Positions 26,557 through 36,414 are shown, counted from the stretch's first letter. The stretch: 64,000 nucleotides of DNA from Flavobacterium muglaense (GCF_014305155.1 NZ_JACRUK010000001.1:159247-223246); one strand, 5' to 3'. Notes: generated by a model not told the origin, from the letters alone. Numbers and translations: made by a program.

Positions 26557-27957
26557 TTATTTTTTACCGTTAGCGGTAGTCTTTAATCCCATGTAATCCT
26601 GAACAGTTCTAAATCCGATGAAACTTCTAGCCGAATCAGCATATTCAAAGTCTCTTGTACTTACTTGTAAAAAATATGCAACATCTTTCCAAGAACCACC
26701 ACGTACTACTTTACGTTTATTGGACGCATCTAATACATTTGGATTCATTGACGAAACATATTCGTAAGCATTAGGATCATAAGATGAATCCGTCCATTCA
26801 GAAACATTTCCAGCCATGTTATATAAATTATAACCATTAGGCTCGTAAGACTTCGCTTCTACAGTATACAAAGCATTATCTGCAGCATAGTCTCCTCTAT
26901 TAGGCTTGAAGTTAGCCAAGAAACATCCTCTATCATTTTTAGTATATGGACCACCCCAAGGGTAAGTAGCAGACTCTAATCCACCTCTTGCAGAATATTC
27001 CCATTCTGCCTCAGTAGGCAATCTAAAAGAGTTTATTAAATCATGCCCTTTTTTCTTTGATTTGATGTACGTGTTTTTATTTAATGTTCTCCAAGCACAA
27101 AAAGCTTTCGCCTGAGTCCATTTTACCCCTACAACAGGATAATCACCATAAGCTTTATGCCAAAAGTAATCATTGTGCATAGGCTCATTATAAGAATAAG
27201 CGAAATCTTTAATCCAGACTGTTGTATCTGGATACACTTTTACCTCTTCTGTTTTTATGAAATCTTTTCTTTTCCCAACTTTAGCTTTTGCTGCAGCCTG
27301 AATATCCATCCATGAATAACGAAATTTCAATTTATCTACATCAATAGTTCTTAAACCATTATATGAAGATTCTATCGGCAAATACATTGAATCCATTACT
27401 TCTACGTAATATTCATCAGGATATTGCTTAGGATCAGTAATTAATTTTACTTTTCTATTTAGTTTTCTACCTGCATAAGGATCATCAGCAGTACCGATGC
27501 TGTAATAATTATCATACATGTATTTATCATAAGCAGTCATTTTTTCAGGATCAGAATCATTGAAGGCAAAGTCACCAATGCTTCCGGCGTTTTTTCCTTT
27601 TCCTTTTGCATCACCACCTTTGATACCACTCATATCCGCAAGAATTGCTAAACGAACTCTCATTGTAGAATCCTTTACCCATTCTACGAATTGACGGTAC
27701 TCACTATTAGTAATCTCCGTTTCATCCATGTAGAAAGAACGAACAGTAACTGTTTTTGTTGGAGCATCTTGTACCGAAGCAACATCATCATCTGACTTAC
27801 CCATGATAAAAGACCCACCAGGAACTAAAGTCATTCCATAAGGTTTTTCAGGATGCCATTTAGCTCCCTTAACACCCACCAACTCACCATTATCGCCTGA
27901 TTTACCACAGCCAATTATTAGCGTTATTATTGCTATAAATGCAATGAACTTCTTCAT
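26557..27957 (-). CDS. gldK: type IX secretion / gliding lipoprotein GldK
   Basis: Outer-membrane-associated lipoprotein forming the type IX periplasmic ring with GldN. The start MKKFIAFI (27957) is preferred over an ATG five codons upstream. The lipobox is LIIGC. The body is a formylglycine-generating-enzyme-like fold: MVPGG-type VPGGSFIMG (early), DETEITNSEYRQF, RLPTEAEWEYSARGG, NMAGNVSEWTDSSY, VVRGGSWKD and IGFRTVQ. In GldK this fold is structural. A promoter lies just upstream. Confidence 0.95.
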   Translation of the reverse strand: MKKFIAFIAIITLIIGCGKSGDNGELVGVKGAKWHPEKPYGMTLVPGGSFIMGKSDDDVASVQDAPTKTVTVRSFYMDETEITNSEYRQFVEWVKDSTMRVRLAILADMSGIKGGDAKGKGKNAGSIGDFAFNDSDPEKMTAYDKYMYDNYYSIGTADDPYAGRKLNRKVKLITDPKQYPDEYYVEVMDSMYLPIESSYNGLRTIDVDKLKFRYSWMDIQAAAKAKVGKRKDFIKTEEVKVYPDTTVWIKDFAYSYNEPMHNDYFWHKAYGDYPVVGVKWTQAKAFCAWRTLNKNTYIKSKKKGHDLINSFRLPTEAEWEYSARGGLESATYPWGGPYTKNDRGCFLANFKPNRGDYAADNALYTVEAKSYEPNGYNLYNMAGNVSEWTDSSYDPNAYEYVSSMNPNVLDASNKRKVVRGGSWKDVAYFLQVSTRDFEYADSARSFIGFRTVQDYMGLKTTANGKK

Positions 27958-27994
27958 ATAAATTTGGGTCATATATTCAATATTTATTAATGTG

Positions 27995-28025
27995 CAAACC
28001 TATTTATTATTTTGATAAAAAACAA
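27995..28025 (-). promoter_or_regulatory. promoter of gldKLMN
   Basis: On the minus strand: TTG (28025-28023), 20 bp, TAGGTTTG (28002-27995), a full match to the TAnnTTTG -7 box. The leader before the gldK ATG would be about 30 nt. Confidence 0.65.
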
Positions 28026-28108
28026 TTATTTTATATCAAACAATATCATTTTTAAAAATTATTCTTTTTAAGCCCTTAAAACGCTTTAAATCGTTTATTT
28101 TATGACTT

Positions 28109-29260
28109 TTAAATGCTGTTTTTACGCAACGCCTTCCACCATCTTTCTGGTAGCTCTTGATTACAAGCCCCTAAATATTCATCATAGGAACAAGGTAATA
28201 ACGTATTTCTTTTTAATTTATTATTCCCATTTGAAATAAATGGTATTTCTATCCACCATCTATCCGTTTTATCACTTTTATAAAAAATCAAAACCTCTTC
28301 TTCCGAAGGTACAATGTATTTGATATAGTTCTCGCGACTACCAAATGGGTATTCATGAGAACGATAATGAAATCCTTCAATAAAATACCAGATTACCTGT
28401 GATACCAAAACGGATTCTTGAACTGAATTATTGTGGTTAAAAACCCCAAACATCGAAACTTTATCACTTATCCCTGCATAGCGCGACAAAGAACAAATTT
28501 CTTTTCCATCAAATCCATTAGGTGTAAAGGTAATAAAATTCCCTGAATCTGATGATTTTACTGAATTCAAATCTAAACTCACAATATCAGCATCTCTAAA
28601 AACGGGCTCCGCTAAAGCTATATTTTTCGAAATTTCACCTAATCGATAACCATCAAAAAATAATTTTTCGACTAAATCAATTTCTTCTTGCGAATTATAA
28701 TAGGTTTGATAGCCGATATTACAATAATTAAACAAGTTATTTGGCTCGTCAATAATCATTTTAGTTAGATAGGAAGATGCTAAAGCTCCTTCATTTTCTT
28801 TACCAAAATCAAACTTACTATCAATAGCTACTACATTCACCATTTGCTCGAGCTCATCGTAAGCTCTATACATTGGATATGTTAAGTCTTGTGAACCTCC
28901 TATTACTATTGGAACTACTTTGTTTTTAATTAAACTCGAAACTACTTTGCGTAAAGCAAAATAAGTGTCTTCAATAGAATCACCTGCCAAAATATCACCT
29001 AAATCAGCAATTGAAGCGTCCCAATTCCCAGGGAACATACCATACAATTCCTCGCGAATAGCAGTCAAATCAACATCTACGAAAGCTGCATCAGCACCTC
29101 GATTTTCCAAAACTCCGATGATAGCAATGTTAATTTTACTAATATCTGGAAACTGATTTTGGGTATGAAACACGATTTTACTTCCTAATTGTTGCGAAGA
29201 CAACCTTTCAATCTTATCTAAAACAGTGGCATCAATGGGTTTTAAAAACTCAAATTCCAT
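28109..29260 (-). CDS. arginase/ureohydrolase-fold protein with degenerate metal sites
   Basis: A 383-residue protein with the overall order of the arginase/formiminoglutamase family: IAIIGVLENRGAD early, IGGSQDLTYPMYRAY (about 118-132) and VVAIDSKFDFG (about 142-152), then VSLDLNSVKSSDSG (about 230-243). The ligands are altered: GGxH becomes GGSQ, DAHxD becomes DSKFD, and the SxDxDxxDP block becomes SLDLNSVKS. It is therefore probably not a working dinuclear-manganese hydrolase. It lies between topA and gldK on the same strand, which suggests a role tied to that operon (inference). Confidence 0.72.
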   Translation of the reverse strand: MEFEFLKPIDATVLDKIERLSSQQLGSKIVFHTQNQFPDISKINIAIIGVLENRGADAAFVDVDLTAIREELYGMFPGNWDASIADLGDILAGDSIEDTYFALRKVVSSLIKNKVVPIVIGGSQDLTYPMYRAYDELEQMVNVVAIDSKFDFGKENEGALASSYLTKMIIDEPNNLFNYCNIGYQTYYNSQEEIDLVEKLFFDGYRLGEISKNIALAEPVFRDADIVSLDLNSVKSSDSGNFITFTPNGFDGKEICSLSRYAGISDKVSMFGVFNHNNSVQESVLVSQVIWYFIEGFHYRSHEYPFGSRENYIKYIVPSEEEVLIFYKSDKTDRWWIEIPFISNGNNKLKRNTLLPCSYDEYLGACNQELPERWWKALRKNSI

Positions 29261-29324
29261 TTTATATCTTTTTCTCCTCTCCTCAACCCTCTCTCATGGA
29301 GAGCGTCGCAACTGGAATTAGTTA

Positions 29325-31856
29325 TTATTTCTTTTTGGCAACTGCTTTTTTAGCCGCCGGCTTTTTGGCTGCCGCTTTCTTAGCGGGTGCTTTTTTAGCA
29401 GCTGTTTTCTTGGCAGGGGTTTTCTTAGCAATCATTTCCTGCACTTCTTCCAAAGTTAGTTTTGTTGCATCGACGTCTTTACTCAATTCAATTTTGATTT
29501 TTCCTTTAGTAATAACCGAGCGACCCCAACGTGCTTTTTCGACCAAAATTCCTTCGTCTTCCCAATTATGGAGTACTTTATCAATATTCTTCTGAATTTT
29601 ATCTTCAATCAAGGCTTCAATATCTGCTTGTGACAAATTATCGAAATTGTATTTTTTACTCACATTAATAAAAATACCGTTCCACTTAATGAATGGACCA
29701 AAACGCCCCACTCCTTTTTGAACACCTTCGCCTTTGTAAACAGCAATTGGCGCATCGGCAATAGCCTTTTCATCAATTAACTCCTGTGCTCTTTTAAAAT
29801 CAACATCCAAAGGATTCTCTCCTTTTGGCAACGAAACAAAAGCAGCACCGTGACGAATGTAGGGACCGTATCGCCCGTTACTTACCTCTACTTCTTCTCC
29901 TTGATATTCTCCTAGATTTTTAGGAAGCAAAAACAAATTCAATGCTTCTTCTAAATTGATGTTTCCAATGTTTTGATCAGACATTAAGCTAGCAAACTTT
30001 TTATCTTCGTCATCAGCAGCTCCAATTTGAGCCATCGGTCCAAACTTCCCTAAACGAACAGAAACCGGCTTGCCTGTATTAGGATCAGTTCCTAAAATTC
30101 TTTCACCACTTTCTCTTTCGGCATTTGCTTCTACATCTTTTACTGTTGGGTGAAATTGATCGTAGAATTCCTTCATCATTACAGCCCAATCTACATTTCC
30201 TTCGGCTATTTCATCAAAATCCTGCTCTACTTTTGCAGTAAAGTTATAATCTAATATATTTCCGAAATTTTTCACCAAGAAATCGGTTACAATTGTACCA
30301 ATATCTGTTGGCACCAATTTTCCTTTATCAGAACCTGTATTCTCTTTAAGCAACTTCTCTCCTACTTTATTAGCTTGCAAAGTAAGCTGCGTATAATTAC
30401 GTTCTTGACCGTCAAGGTTTCCTTTTTCGACATAATTTCTATTGATAATCGTAGAAATTGTAGGCGCATAAGTAGACGGACGACCAATACCTAATTCTTC
30501 TAATTTTTTTACCAATGATGCCTCAGTGTAACGAGCTGGCGGTCTTGAGTACCTCTCTGTTGCTGTGATGTAATTATTCAATAATTTTTCATTCACTTTC
30601 ATTGCAGGCAACATTCCTTCTTGCTCCTCTTCGTCATCATCGTGTCCTTCTAAGTACACTTTCAAGAATCCTTCAAAAAGCAATACTTCGCCCGAAGCCG
30701 TAAATAACTCTCCGTGATTATTGGCTTCAATCTTAACATTTGTTCTTTCTAGTTGCGCATCGCTCATTTGAGAAGCCAATGTTCTTTTCCAGATTAAATC
30801 ATACAAACGCGCTTGATCTCTGTCGATATTCACCGTATGACGTGACATATCTGTAGGACGGATCGCCTCGTGCGCTTCCTGAGCCCCTTTACTTTTATTG
30901 GTAAACGTTCTAGGCTTAGAAAATTCTTTTCCGTATGATTTGATGATTTCTGCTTGAGCAGCATCCATTGCATCCTTTGATAAGTTTACACTATCGGTTC
31001 TCATATAAGTTATCAATCCCGCTTCGTATAAACGTTGTGCTAATTGCATGGTAATCCCTACTGGCAAATACAATTTTCTAGCAGCTTCTTGCTGCAAGGT
31101 AGAAGTTGTAAAAGGTCCTGTTGGAGATTTTTTAGTTGGTTTCGTTTCTAAATCTGAAACTTTATAAGTAGAACCTACATTTTTATTTAAAAAATCTTCG
31201 GCTTCTTTTTTAGTATTGAAATTTTTAGGCAGTTTTGCTTTGAATGACTTCCCAGCTTCATTTGTAAACTCGGCAACTACAGAATAGGTTGCTACTGCAT
31301 TAAAGTTTTGGATATCTCTTTCACGTTCCACAATTAAACGAACGGATACCGATTGTACACGACCTGCTGAGAGACCTCCTTTTATTTTTCGCCAAAGCAC
31401 AGGAGACAATTCGTAGCCCACTAATCGATCAAGTACTCTACGTGCTTGTTGTGCATTGACTAAATTATAATCAATCTCACGAGGATTCTCAATCGCTTTT
31501 AAAATGGCGTTCTTAGTAATTTCGTGAAAAACGATACGTTTGGTTTTTTTAGAATCTAATTTTAGCTCTTCGGCTAAATGCCAAGAGATAGCTTCACCCT
31601 CACGATCCTCATCACTTGCTAACCACACCATTTCGGCTTTTTTGGCTAAGCCTTTCAACTTGGTTACCAATGCTTTTTTATCGGCCGAAACTTCGTATTT
31701 TGGTTTAAAACCATTCTCTACATCTACACCAATTTCCTTTGAAGGCAAGTCGGCAATGTGCCCATAACTTGACTCTACTTGAAAATCACTTCCTAGAAAT
31801 TTCTCGATTGTTTTTGCCTTTGCAGGTGACTCAACTATTACTAAATTCTTTGCCAT
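29325..31856 (-). CDS. topA: DNA topoisomerase I
   Basis: Type IA topoisomerase that relaxes negative supercoils. The start MAKNLVIVESPAKAKTIEKF (31856) is preferred over a Met seven codons upstream. The Toprim domain has ESPAKAKTIEK and SDEDREGEA; the active-site tyrosine is in ITYMRTDS (near 290). It has several C-terminal topoisomerase repeat segments rather than clear four-cysteine zinc fingers, then a Lys/Ala/Pro-rich histone-H1-like tail of about 35 residues (KKTPAKKTAAKK-type repeats). Length about 843 residues. Confidence 0.95.
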   Translation of the reverse strand: MAKNLVIVESPAKAKTIEKFLGSDFQVESSYGHIADLPSKEIGVDVENGFKPKYEVSADKKALVTKLKGLAKKAEMVWLASDEDREGEAISWHLAEELKLDSKKTKRIVFHEITKNAILKAIENPREIDYNLVNAQQARRVLDRLVGYELSPVLWRKIKGGLSAGRVQSVSVRLIVERERDIQNFNAVATYSVVAEFTNEAGKSFKAKLPKNFNTKKEAEDFLNKNVGSTYKVSDLETKPTKKSPTGPFTTSTLQQEAARKLYLPVGITMQLAQRLYEAGLITYMRTDSVNLSKDAMDAAQAEIIKSYGKEFSKPRTFTNKSKGAQEAHEAIRPTDMSRHTVNIDRDQARLYDLIWKRTLASQMSDAQLERTNVKIEANNHGELFTASGEVLLFEGFLKVYLEGHDDDEEEQEGMLPAMKVNEKLLNNYITATERYSRPPARYTEASLVKKLEELGIGRPSTYAPTISTIINRNYVEKGNLDGQERNYTQLTLQANKVGEKLLKENTGSDKGKLVPTDIGTIVTDFLVKNFGNILDYNFTAKVEQDFDEIAEGNVDWAVMMKEFYDQFHPTVKDVEANAERESGERILGTDPNTGKPVSVRLGKFGPMAQIGAADDEDKKFASLMSDQNIGNINLEEALNLFLLPKNLGEYQGEEVEVSNGRYGPYIRHGAAFVSLPKGENPLDVDFKRAQELIDEKAIADAPIAVYKGEGVQKGVGRFGPFIKWNGIFINVSKKYNFDNLSQADIEALIEDKIQKNIDKVLHNWEDEGILVEKARWGRSVITKGKIKIELSKDVDATKLTLEEVQEMIAKKTPAKKTAAKKAPAKKAAAKKPAAKKAVAKKK

Positions 31857-31974
31857 TGCTCTATTTTTCTGGGACAAAAGTATCTATTTTTTTTAAATAT
31901 TGAGATTTTGAATTGATTTTTAAAAAATAATTTGATAAAAAACAACTTTAATTATGGGAATAGAACGCCGTTTT

Positions 31975-32060
31975 TTAGCCCCGATTGAAATGAAAATCCT
32001 TATTGTTCTTTCTTTAAGAACAATAAGATTGCAATGGAAAGCGGGAAATAGCTCCAAGAA
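31975..32060. repeat. intergenic hairpin repeat, copy B
   Basis: Opens with TAGCCCCGATTGAAATGAAA and closes with TTGCAATGGAAAGCGGGA. The middle is a perfect 12-bp hairpin CTTATTGTTCTT / AAGAACAATAAG (31999-32010, 32016-32027). It is the best preserved of the four copies and lies between the divergent topA and miaB genes. Confidence 0.75.
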
Positions 32061-32091
32061 CAAACTCTAAAAACAATGTTAATTCTTTGGC

Positions 32092-32130
32092 TGACATCTT
32101 GTCATATTTGTTCGAATGTTTGTATCTTTG
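32092..32130 (+). promoter_or_regulatory. miaB promoter with a TGACA-N3-TGTCA palindrome
   Basis: TATCTTTG (32123-32130) matches the -7 box; a TTG at 32099-32101 is 21 bp upstream. TGACATCTTGTCA (32092-32104), a palindrome with a 3-bp centre, overlaps the -33 region, where a bound repressor would block sigma factor. Confidence 0.55.
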
Positions 32131-32163
32131 CCTCCTTATTATACACACTTTTGAAAGTGACTT

Positions 32164-33609
32164 ATGGAAAAGATTATTGAAGAAAGCAAGCAAGGCGAAA
32201 GTCTTGTTTTAGAAAACAAACCGGAGAACACAAAAAAACTATTTATAGAAAGCTATGGTTGTGCGATGAATTTTTCGGACAGTGAAATTGTAGCTTCCAT
32301 TTTATCTGAAAACGGATACAACACGACTCAAATTCTTGAAGAAGCTGATTTAGTGCTTGTAAACACTTGTTCTATTAGAGATAAAGCAGAGCAAACGGTA
32401 CGCAAACGATTAGAAAAATACAATGCCGTGAAACGCATTAACCCGAAAATGAAAGTGGGCGTTCTAGGCTGCATGGCTGAACGTTTAAAAAGTCAGTTTC
32501 TTGAAGAAGAAAAAATTGTTGACCTTGTTGTAGGTCCTGATGCCTATAAAGATTTACCTAATTTATTAAGTGAAGTTGAAGAAGGTCGTGATGCGATTAA
32601 TGTAATTTTATCGAAAGATGAAACGTATGGTGATATTTCGCCTGTGCGCTTGATGAGCAATGGAATTACGGCGCTTGTATCCATTACTCGTGGTTGTGAT
32701 AACATGTGTACTTTTTGCGTAGTGCCTTTTACTCGAGGTCGTGAACGCAGTCGTGAGCCACAAAGCATCATGAAAGAAATTCAAGATTTATGGGACAAAG
32801 GCTTTAAGGAAATTACGCTTTTAGGTCAGAATGTGGATAGTTACCTTTGGTACGGTGGTGGTTTGAAAAAAGATTTTGCTACTGCTACTGAAATGCAAAA
32901 AGCTACTGCTGTAGATTTTGATCAACTATTAGAAATGGTGGCTGTAGGTTTCCCAAAGATGCGTATTCGTTTTTCGACTTCAAACCCACAAGACATGCAC
33001 GAGAGTGTTTTGCATGTTATTGCGAAACACAATAATATATGTAAGCACATTCACTTGCCAGTACAATCTGGAAGCAATAGAATTTTGAAAGAGATGAACC
33101 GCCTTCACACTCGTGAAGAATACATGACATTGATTGACAAAATAAGATCGATTATTCCAAATAGCTCTATTTCGCAAGATATGATTGCTGGTTTCCCAAC
33201 TGAAACAGAGCAAGATCATCAAGATACTTTGAGTTTAATGGAATATGTAAAATATAATTTTGGATACATGTACTCTTATTCTGAACGTCCAGGAACACTG
33301 GCAGGAAGAAAAATGGAAGATGATGTAACCGATGAAACCAAAGCAAGACGTTTACAAGAAATTGTTGATATGCAGCAAAAACACGCTTGGGCACGATCTG
33401 AGGAGTTTATTGGTCAAACAGTAGAGGTTTTGGTCGAAAAAGTTTCTAAAAAATCGACAGAAGAATTCTCTGGAAGAAATTCTCAGAGCATTACAGTGGT
33501 TTTCCCGAAGGAAAATTATAAAATTGGTGATTTTGTAAATGTAAAAATCAACTCTTGTACTAGTGGAACTTTAAAAGGGGAAGCTGTTGGCTTGAGTGCT
33601 ATGAATTAA
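32164..33609 (+). CDS. miaB: tRNA-2-methylthio-N6-dimethylallyladenosine synthase
   Basis: Radical-SAM methylthiotransferase that adds the 2-methylthio group to i6A37 of tRNA. The 481-residue protein has an N-terminal UPF0004 domain with cysteines in ESYGCAMNFSDSE, VNTCSIRD and GVLGCMAERLK (second iron-sulfur cluster), the radical-SAM triad RGCDNMCTFCVVPFTRG (near 177-193) and a C-terminal TRAM domain. All six cluster cysteines are present. A promoter with a palindrome precedes it. Confidence 0.95.
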   Translation: MEKIIEESKQGESLVLENKPENTKKLFIESYGCAMNFSDSEIVASILSENGYNTTQILEEADLVLVNTCSIRDKAEQTVRKRLEKYNAVKRINPKMKVGVLGCMAERLKSQFLEEEKIVDLVVGPDAYKDLPNLLSEVEEGRDAINVILSKDETYGDISPVRLMSNGITALVSITRGCDNMCTFCVVPFTRGRERSREPQSIMKEIQDLWDKGFKEITLLGQNVDSYLWYGGGLKKDFATATEMQKATAVDFDQLLEMVAVGFPKMRIRFSTSNPQDMHESVLHVIAKHNNICKHIHLPVQSGSNRILKEMNRLHTREEYMTLIDKIRSIIPNSSISQDMIAGFPTETEQDHQDTLSLMEYVKYNFGYMYSYSERPGTLAGRKMEDDVTDETKARRLQEIVDMQQKHAWARSEEFIGQTVEVLVEKVSKKSTEEFSGRNSQSITVVFPKENYKIGDFVNVKINSCTSGTLKGEAVGLSAMN

Positions 33610-33683
33610 AATGTTTAAAGTTTAAGAATTAAAGTTAGGAGAACTTTAAACCTTAAACACAAAAAACTTTAAACTAAAAACAT
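33610..33683. repeat. degenerate 7-bp-period repeat between miaB and the sigma-54 activator
   Basis: The whole gap is built of variants of TTTAAAG / CTTTAAA (TTTAAAGTTTAAG, AACTTTAAACCTTAAAC, ACTTTAAACT), giving self-complementary arms. It resembles the AAAAGCY array in the groES-groEL gap. No terminator is seen, so the two genes may be co-transcribed. Confidence 0.5.
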
Positions 33684-34940
33684 ATGGAGTCTATTCAAAA
33701 TATAAAACAACGATTTGAGATTATTGGGAATGACCCAAAGCTAAATCGTGCCTTAGAAAAAGCAATCCAGGTTGCTCCTACAGATATTTCGGTATTGGTG
33801 GTGGGAGAAAGCGGAGTTGGTAAGGAAAGTATTCCGAAAATTATACATTCTTTATCGCATAGAAAACACGGTAAATACATAGCCGTAAACTGTGGTGCTA
33901 TACCCGAAGGAACAATTGATAGTGAACTTTTTGGTCATGAGAAAGGAGCTTTTACCGGCGCGACAAGCACACGTGAAGGGTATTTTGAAGTGGCTGATGG
34001 CGGAACTATATTTCTGGATGAAGTAGGTGAATTACCGTTAACAACTCAAGTGCGTTTACTACGTGTACTGGAAAATGGTGAGTTTATCAAAGTAGGTTCG
34101 TCTCAAGTTCAAAAAACAGATGTACGCATCGTTGCTGCTACCAATGTGAATTTATTTGATGCGATCGAAAAAGGAAAATTCCGTGAGGATTTGTATTACC
34201 GTTTGAGTACTGTTGATATTTTACTACCACCTTTACGAGATCGAAAAGATGATATTCATTTATTGTTTAGAAAGTTTGCTGCTGATTTTGCTCATAAATA
34301 CAAAATGCCGCCTTTAAAACTAGATGATAACGCTATTCAAGTTTTACAAAAATTTCGCTGGAGTGGAAACATTCGTCAATTGCGAAACGTTGCCGAACAA
34401 ATTTCGGTTTTAGAAACCAATCGAGATATATCGGTACAAACTTTACAATCGTACCTACCATCTGAAGGAAGCAATTTACCCTCAGTGATTAAAGATAAAA
34501 AGGCCGAAAACGATTTTAGTACAGAAAGAGATATTTTATACAAAGTACTTTTTGACATGAAAAGTGATCTTCATGATTTGAAAAAACTCACTTTAGAATT
34601 GATGAAAAATGGCTCGGCTAAAACCCAAGACATTAACCCTTCATTAATTCAGAAAATTTATGGCAATCAAGAAAACGACAGCGAAATAGATTTTGAAGAA
34701 CAGCCTAGAACTGCACTAATTTCTAATCCTACAAAAGAAGAACGCTACCAAGAAACCGAAGAGAATTACTTGTTTGCAGAAACAATTGAAGAAGAAGAGG
34801 TTTTACGATTAGAGCAAAAAGAAATCGAAATGATCAAAAAGTCATTAGAAAAAAACAAAGGAAAACGTAAAGCTGCAGCTGATGAACTAGGAATCTCCGA
34901 AAGGACTTTGTACCGTAAAATAAAGCAGTTTGACCTATAA
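33684..34940 (+). CDS. sigma-54-dependent transcriptional activator, without receiver domain
   Basis: Bacterial enhancer-binding protein of 418 residues. The AAA+ domain begins almost at the N-terminus: Walker A GESGVGKES (41-49), the sigma-54 contact loop GAFTGA (near 91-96), Walker B TIFLDEVGEL. A long charged linker (about 255-375) precedes the Fis-type helix-turn-helix (KRKAAADELGISERTLYRKI). There is no receiver or GAF domain, so activity may be constitutive or set by a partner. Targets unknown. It is followed by lptE. Confidence 0.92.
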   Translation: MESIQNIKQRFEIIGNDPKLNRALEKAIQVAPTDISVLVVGESGVGKESIPKIIHSLSHRKHGKYIAVNCGAIPEGTIDSELFGHEKGAFTGATSTREGYFEVADGGTIFLDEVGELPLTTQVRLLRVLENGEFIKVGSSQVQKTDVRIVAATNVNLFDAIEKGKFREDLYYRLSTVDILLPPLRDRKDDIHLLFRKFAADFAHKYKMPPLKLDDNAIQVLQKFRWSGNIRQLRNVAEQISVLETNRDISVQTLQSYLPSEGSNLPSVIKDKKAENDFSTERDILYKVLFDMKSDLHDLKKLTLELMKNGSAKTQDINPSLIQKIYGNQENDSEIDFEEQPRTALISNPTKEERYQETEENYLFAETIEEEEVLRLEQKEIEMIKKSLEKNKGKRKAAADELGISERTLYRKIKQFDL

Positions 34941-35015
34941 ACAGCAATCAATTGTAAATTTAGTGGTCATTTTTTTGAATATCTTTGACACCAACGCTTA
35001 CTATCAAAACATAAA

Positions 35016-35519
35016 ATGAAAAAATTAAAATACATCTCCATATTAATAGTCTTATTTTCTTTCAGTAGCTGTTCAGTTTATAACTTTACTGGAACTGGTA
35101 AAATTGATGCTAAGACTTTTCAAGTAAACTTCTTCCCAAATAATTCAGATTTAATTGAGCCTGGAATCGACAGAACCTTTACACTGGCATTGCAAGATTT
35201 AATTCAGAATCAAACCAACCTAAACTTAGTAAAAACAAGCGGTGACCTTACCTACGAAGGTGAAATTGTAGATTATAGAATAAGTCCTATGACAGCAACT
35301 GCTGATCAAAAAGCTTCGCAAAACCGTCTAAAAATAAGAATAAACGTTCGCTTTACAAACAAGAATAAGGAGGCAGATGACTTTGAAAAAACGTTTGAGT
35401 TTTTTTATGATTATCCTGCATCAACGCAACTTACAGGTTCTACTTTAACAACAGCCTTGGACGAGATATTTGACCGAATTACACAAGACATCTTCAATGA
35501 GTCTTTGGCTAAATGGTAA
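35016..35519 (+). CDS. lptE: LptE-family LPS assembly lipoprotein
   Basis: Outer-membrane lipoprotein that by family plugs LptD during lipopolysaccharide insertion. The 167-residue protein has signal and lipobox (LFSFSSC), then the Bacteroidota LptE pattern CSVYNFTGTGKIDAKTFQV, IDRTFTLALQDLIQ, and LTYEGEIVDYRISP. Size fits. It is part of a plus-strand run with the sigma-54 activator, TPR protein and secG. Confidence 0.85.
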   Translation: MKKLKYISILIVLFSFSSCSVYNFTGTGKIDAKTFQVNFFPNNSDLIEPGIDRTFTLALQDLIQNQTNLNLVKTSGDLTYEGEIVDYRISPMTATADQKASQNRLKIRINVRFTNKNKEADDFEKTFEFFYDYPASTQLTGSTLTTALDEIFDRITQDIFNESLAKW

Positions 35520-35559
35520 AGAACAAGTAGAATAAACACAACCAATTGAAGATCGTTTT

Positions 35560-36411
35560 ATGAATGTAACTGATTATACTTACTTACTCAATAGACCCAA
35601 CAAAATTACAGAAACGCAAACTGAAGCTTTGTCGAGTGTCTTAGATGAATTTCCGTTTTTTCAAAGCGCAAGAGCTTTGCGCTTAAAGGGATTGTACAAT
35701 CAAAATAGTTTTAAGTATAATTTTGCCTTAAAAGTTACAGCAGCTCATACCACCGACAGAACCGTCTTGTTTGACTTTATTACATCGGATAATTTTGTAG
35801 CGATGCAAAAGGATTATTACGATCAAAAATCACAAGAACTACTTGACATTACCGTTATTGATAGTGAGGTTGTAGCAGTTAAAGTGCAATTAAAGCCAGA
35901 ACCTACACATCTAGAACAATCTATACTTACTTCGATTAAAGAAGCTACTGCCCAGTCCGTTGAAAAACCAAAAAATATTGAAGAAGGTTTAGAGATTGGA
36001 AAACCATTAGATTTTTCTAAAAACGAACAACATTCTTTTCAAGAATGGCTACAACTTTCCAGAATTCAGCCTATATCAAGAGAGCCTGAGGCAACAATAA
36101 CTCCACAACCAGAGCCAATTGACGAAGACAAAAAGAAAAAGGCAATGCTTATTGATCAATTCATAGAAGCATCTCCTAAGATATCTCCTGTCAAGCATGG
36201 CGTGCCTTCGACTGTAAATATTGACATCAACAAAGACGATAATTCATCCTTAATGACCGAAACTTTGGCTAGAGTTTATTTAGAACAAAAAAAATATCAA
36301 AAAGCGATTCAAGCTTATGATATATTAATTTTGAAATATCCAGAAAAAAGTAGTTTCTTTGCAGACCGTATATTAGATATTAAGATTTTACAACAAAACA
36401 ATAATAATTAA
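35560..36411 (+). CDS. hypothetical protein with C-terminal TPR-like helix pair
   Basis: A 283-residue, mostly hydrophilic protein with no signal peptide. The N-terminal ~100 residues are helical (DEFPFFQSARALRLKGLY), the middle is Pro/Glu-rich and probably disordered, and the end (MTETLARVYLEQKKYQKAIQ) is a TPR-like unit. It lies between lptE and secG, 3 bp before secG, so coexpression with envelope-export genes is likely. Function not recognised. Confidence 0.75.
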   Translation: MNVTDYTYLLNRPNKITETQTEALSSVLDEFPFFQSARALRLKGLYNQNSFKYNFALKVTAAHTTDRTVLFDFITSDNFVAMQKDYYDQKSQELLDITVIDSEVVAVKVQLKPEPTHLEQSILTSIKEATAQSVEKPKNIEEGLEIGKPLDFSKNEQHSFQEWLQLSRIQPISREPEATITPQPEPIDEDKKKKAMLIDQFIEASPKISPVKHGVPSTVNIDINKDDNSSLMTETLARVYLEQKKYQKAIQAYDILILKYPEKSSFFADRILDIKILQQNNNN

Positions 36412-36414
36412 ACA

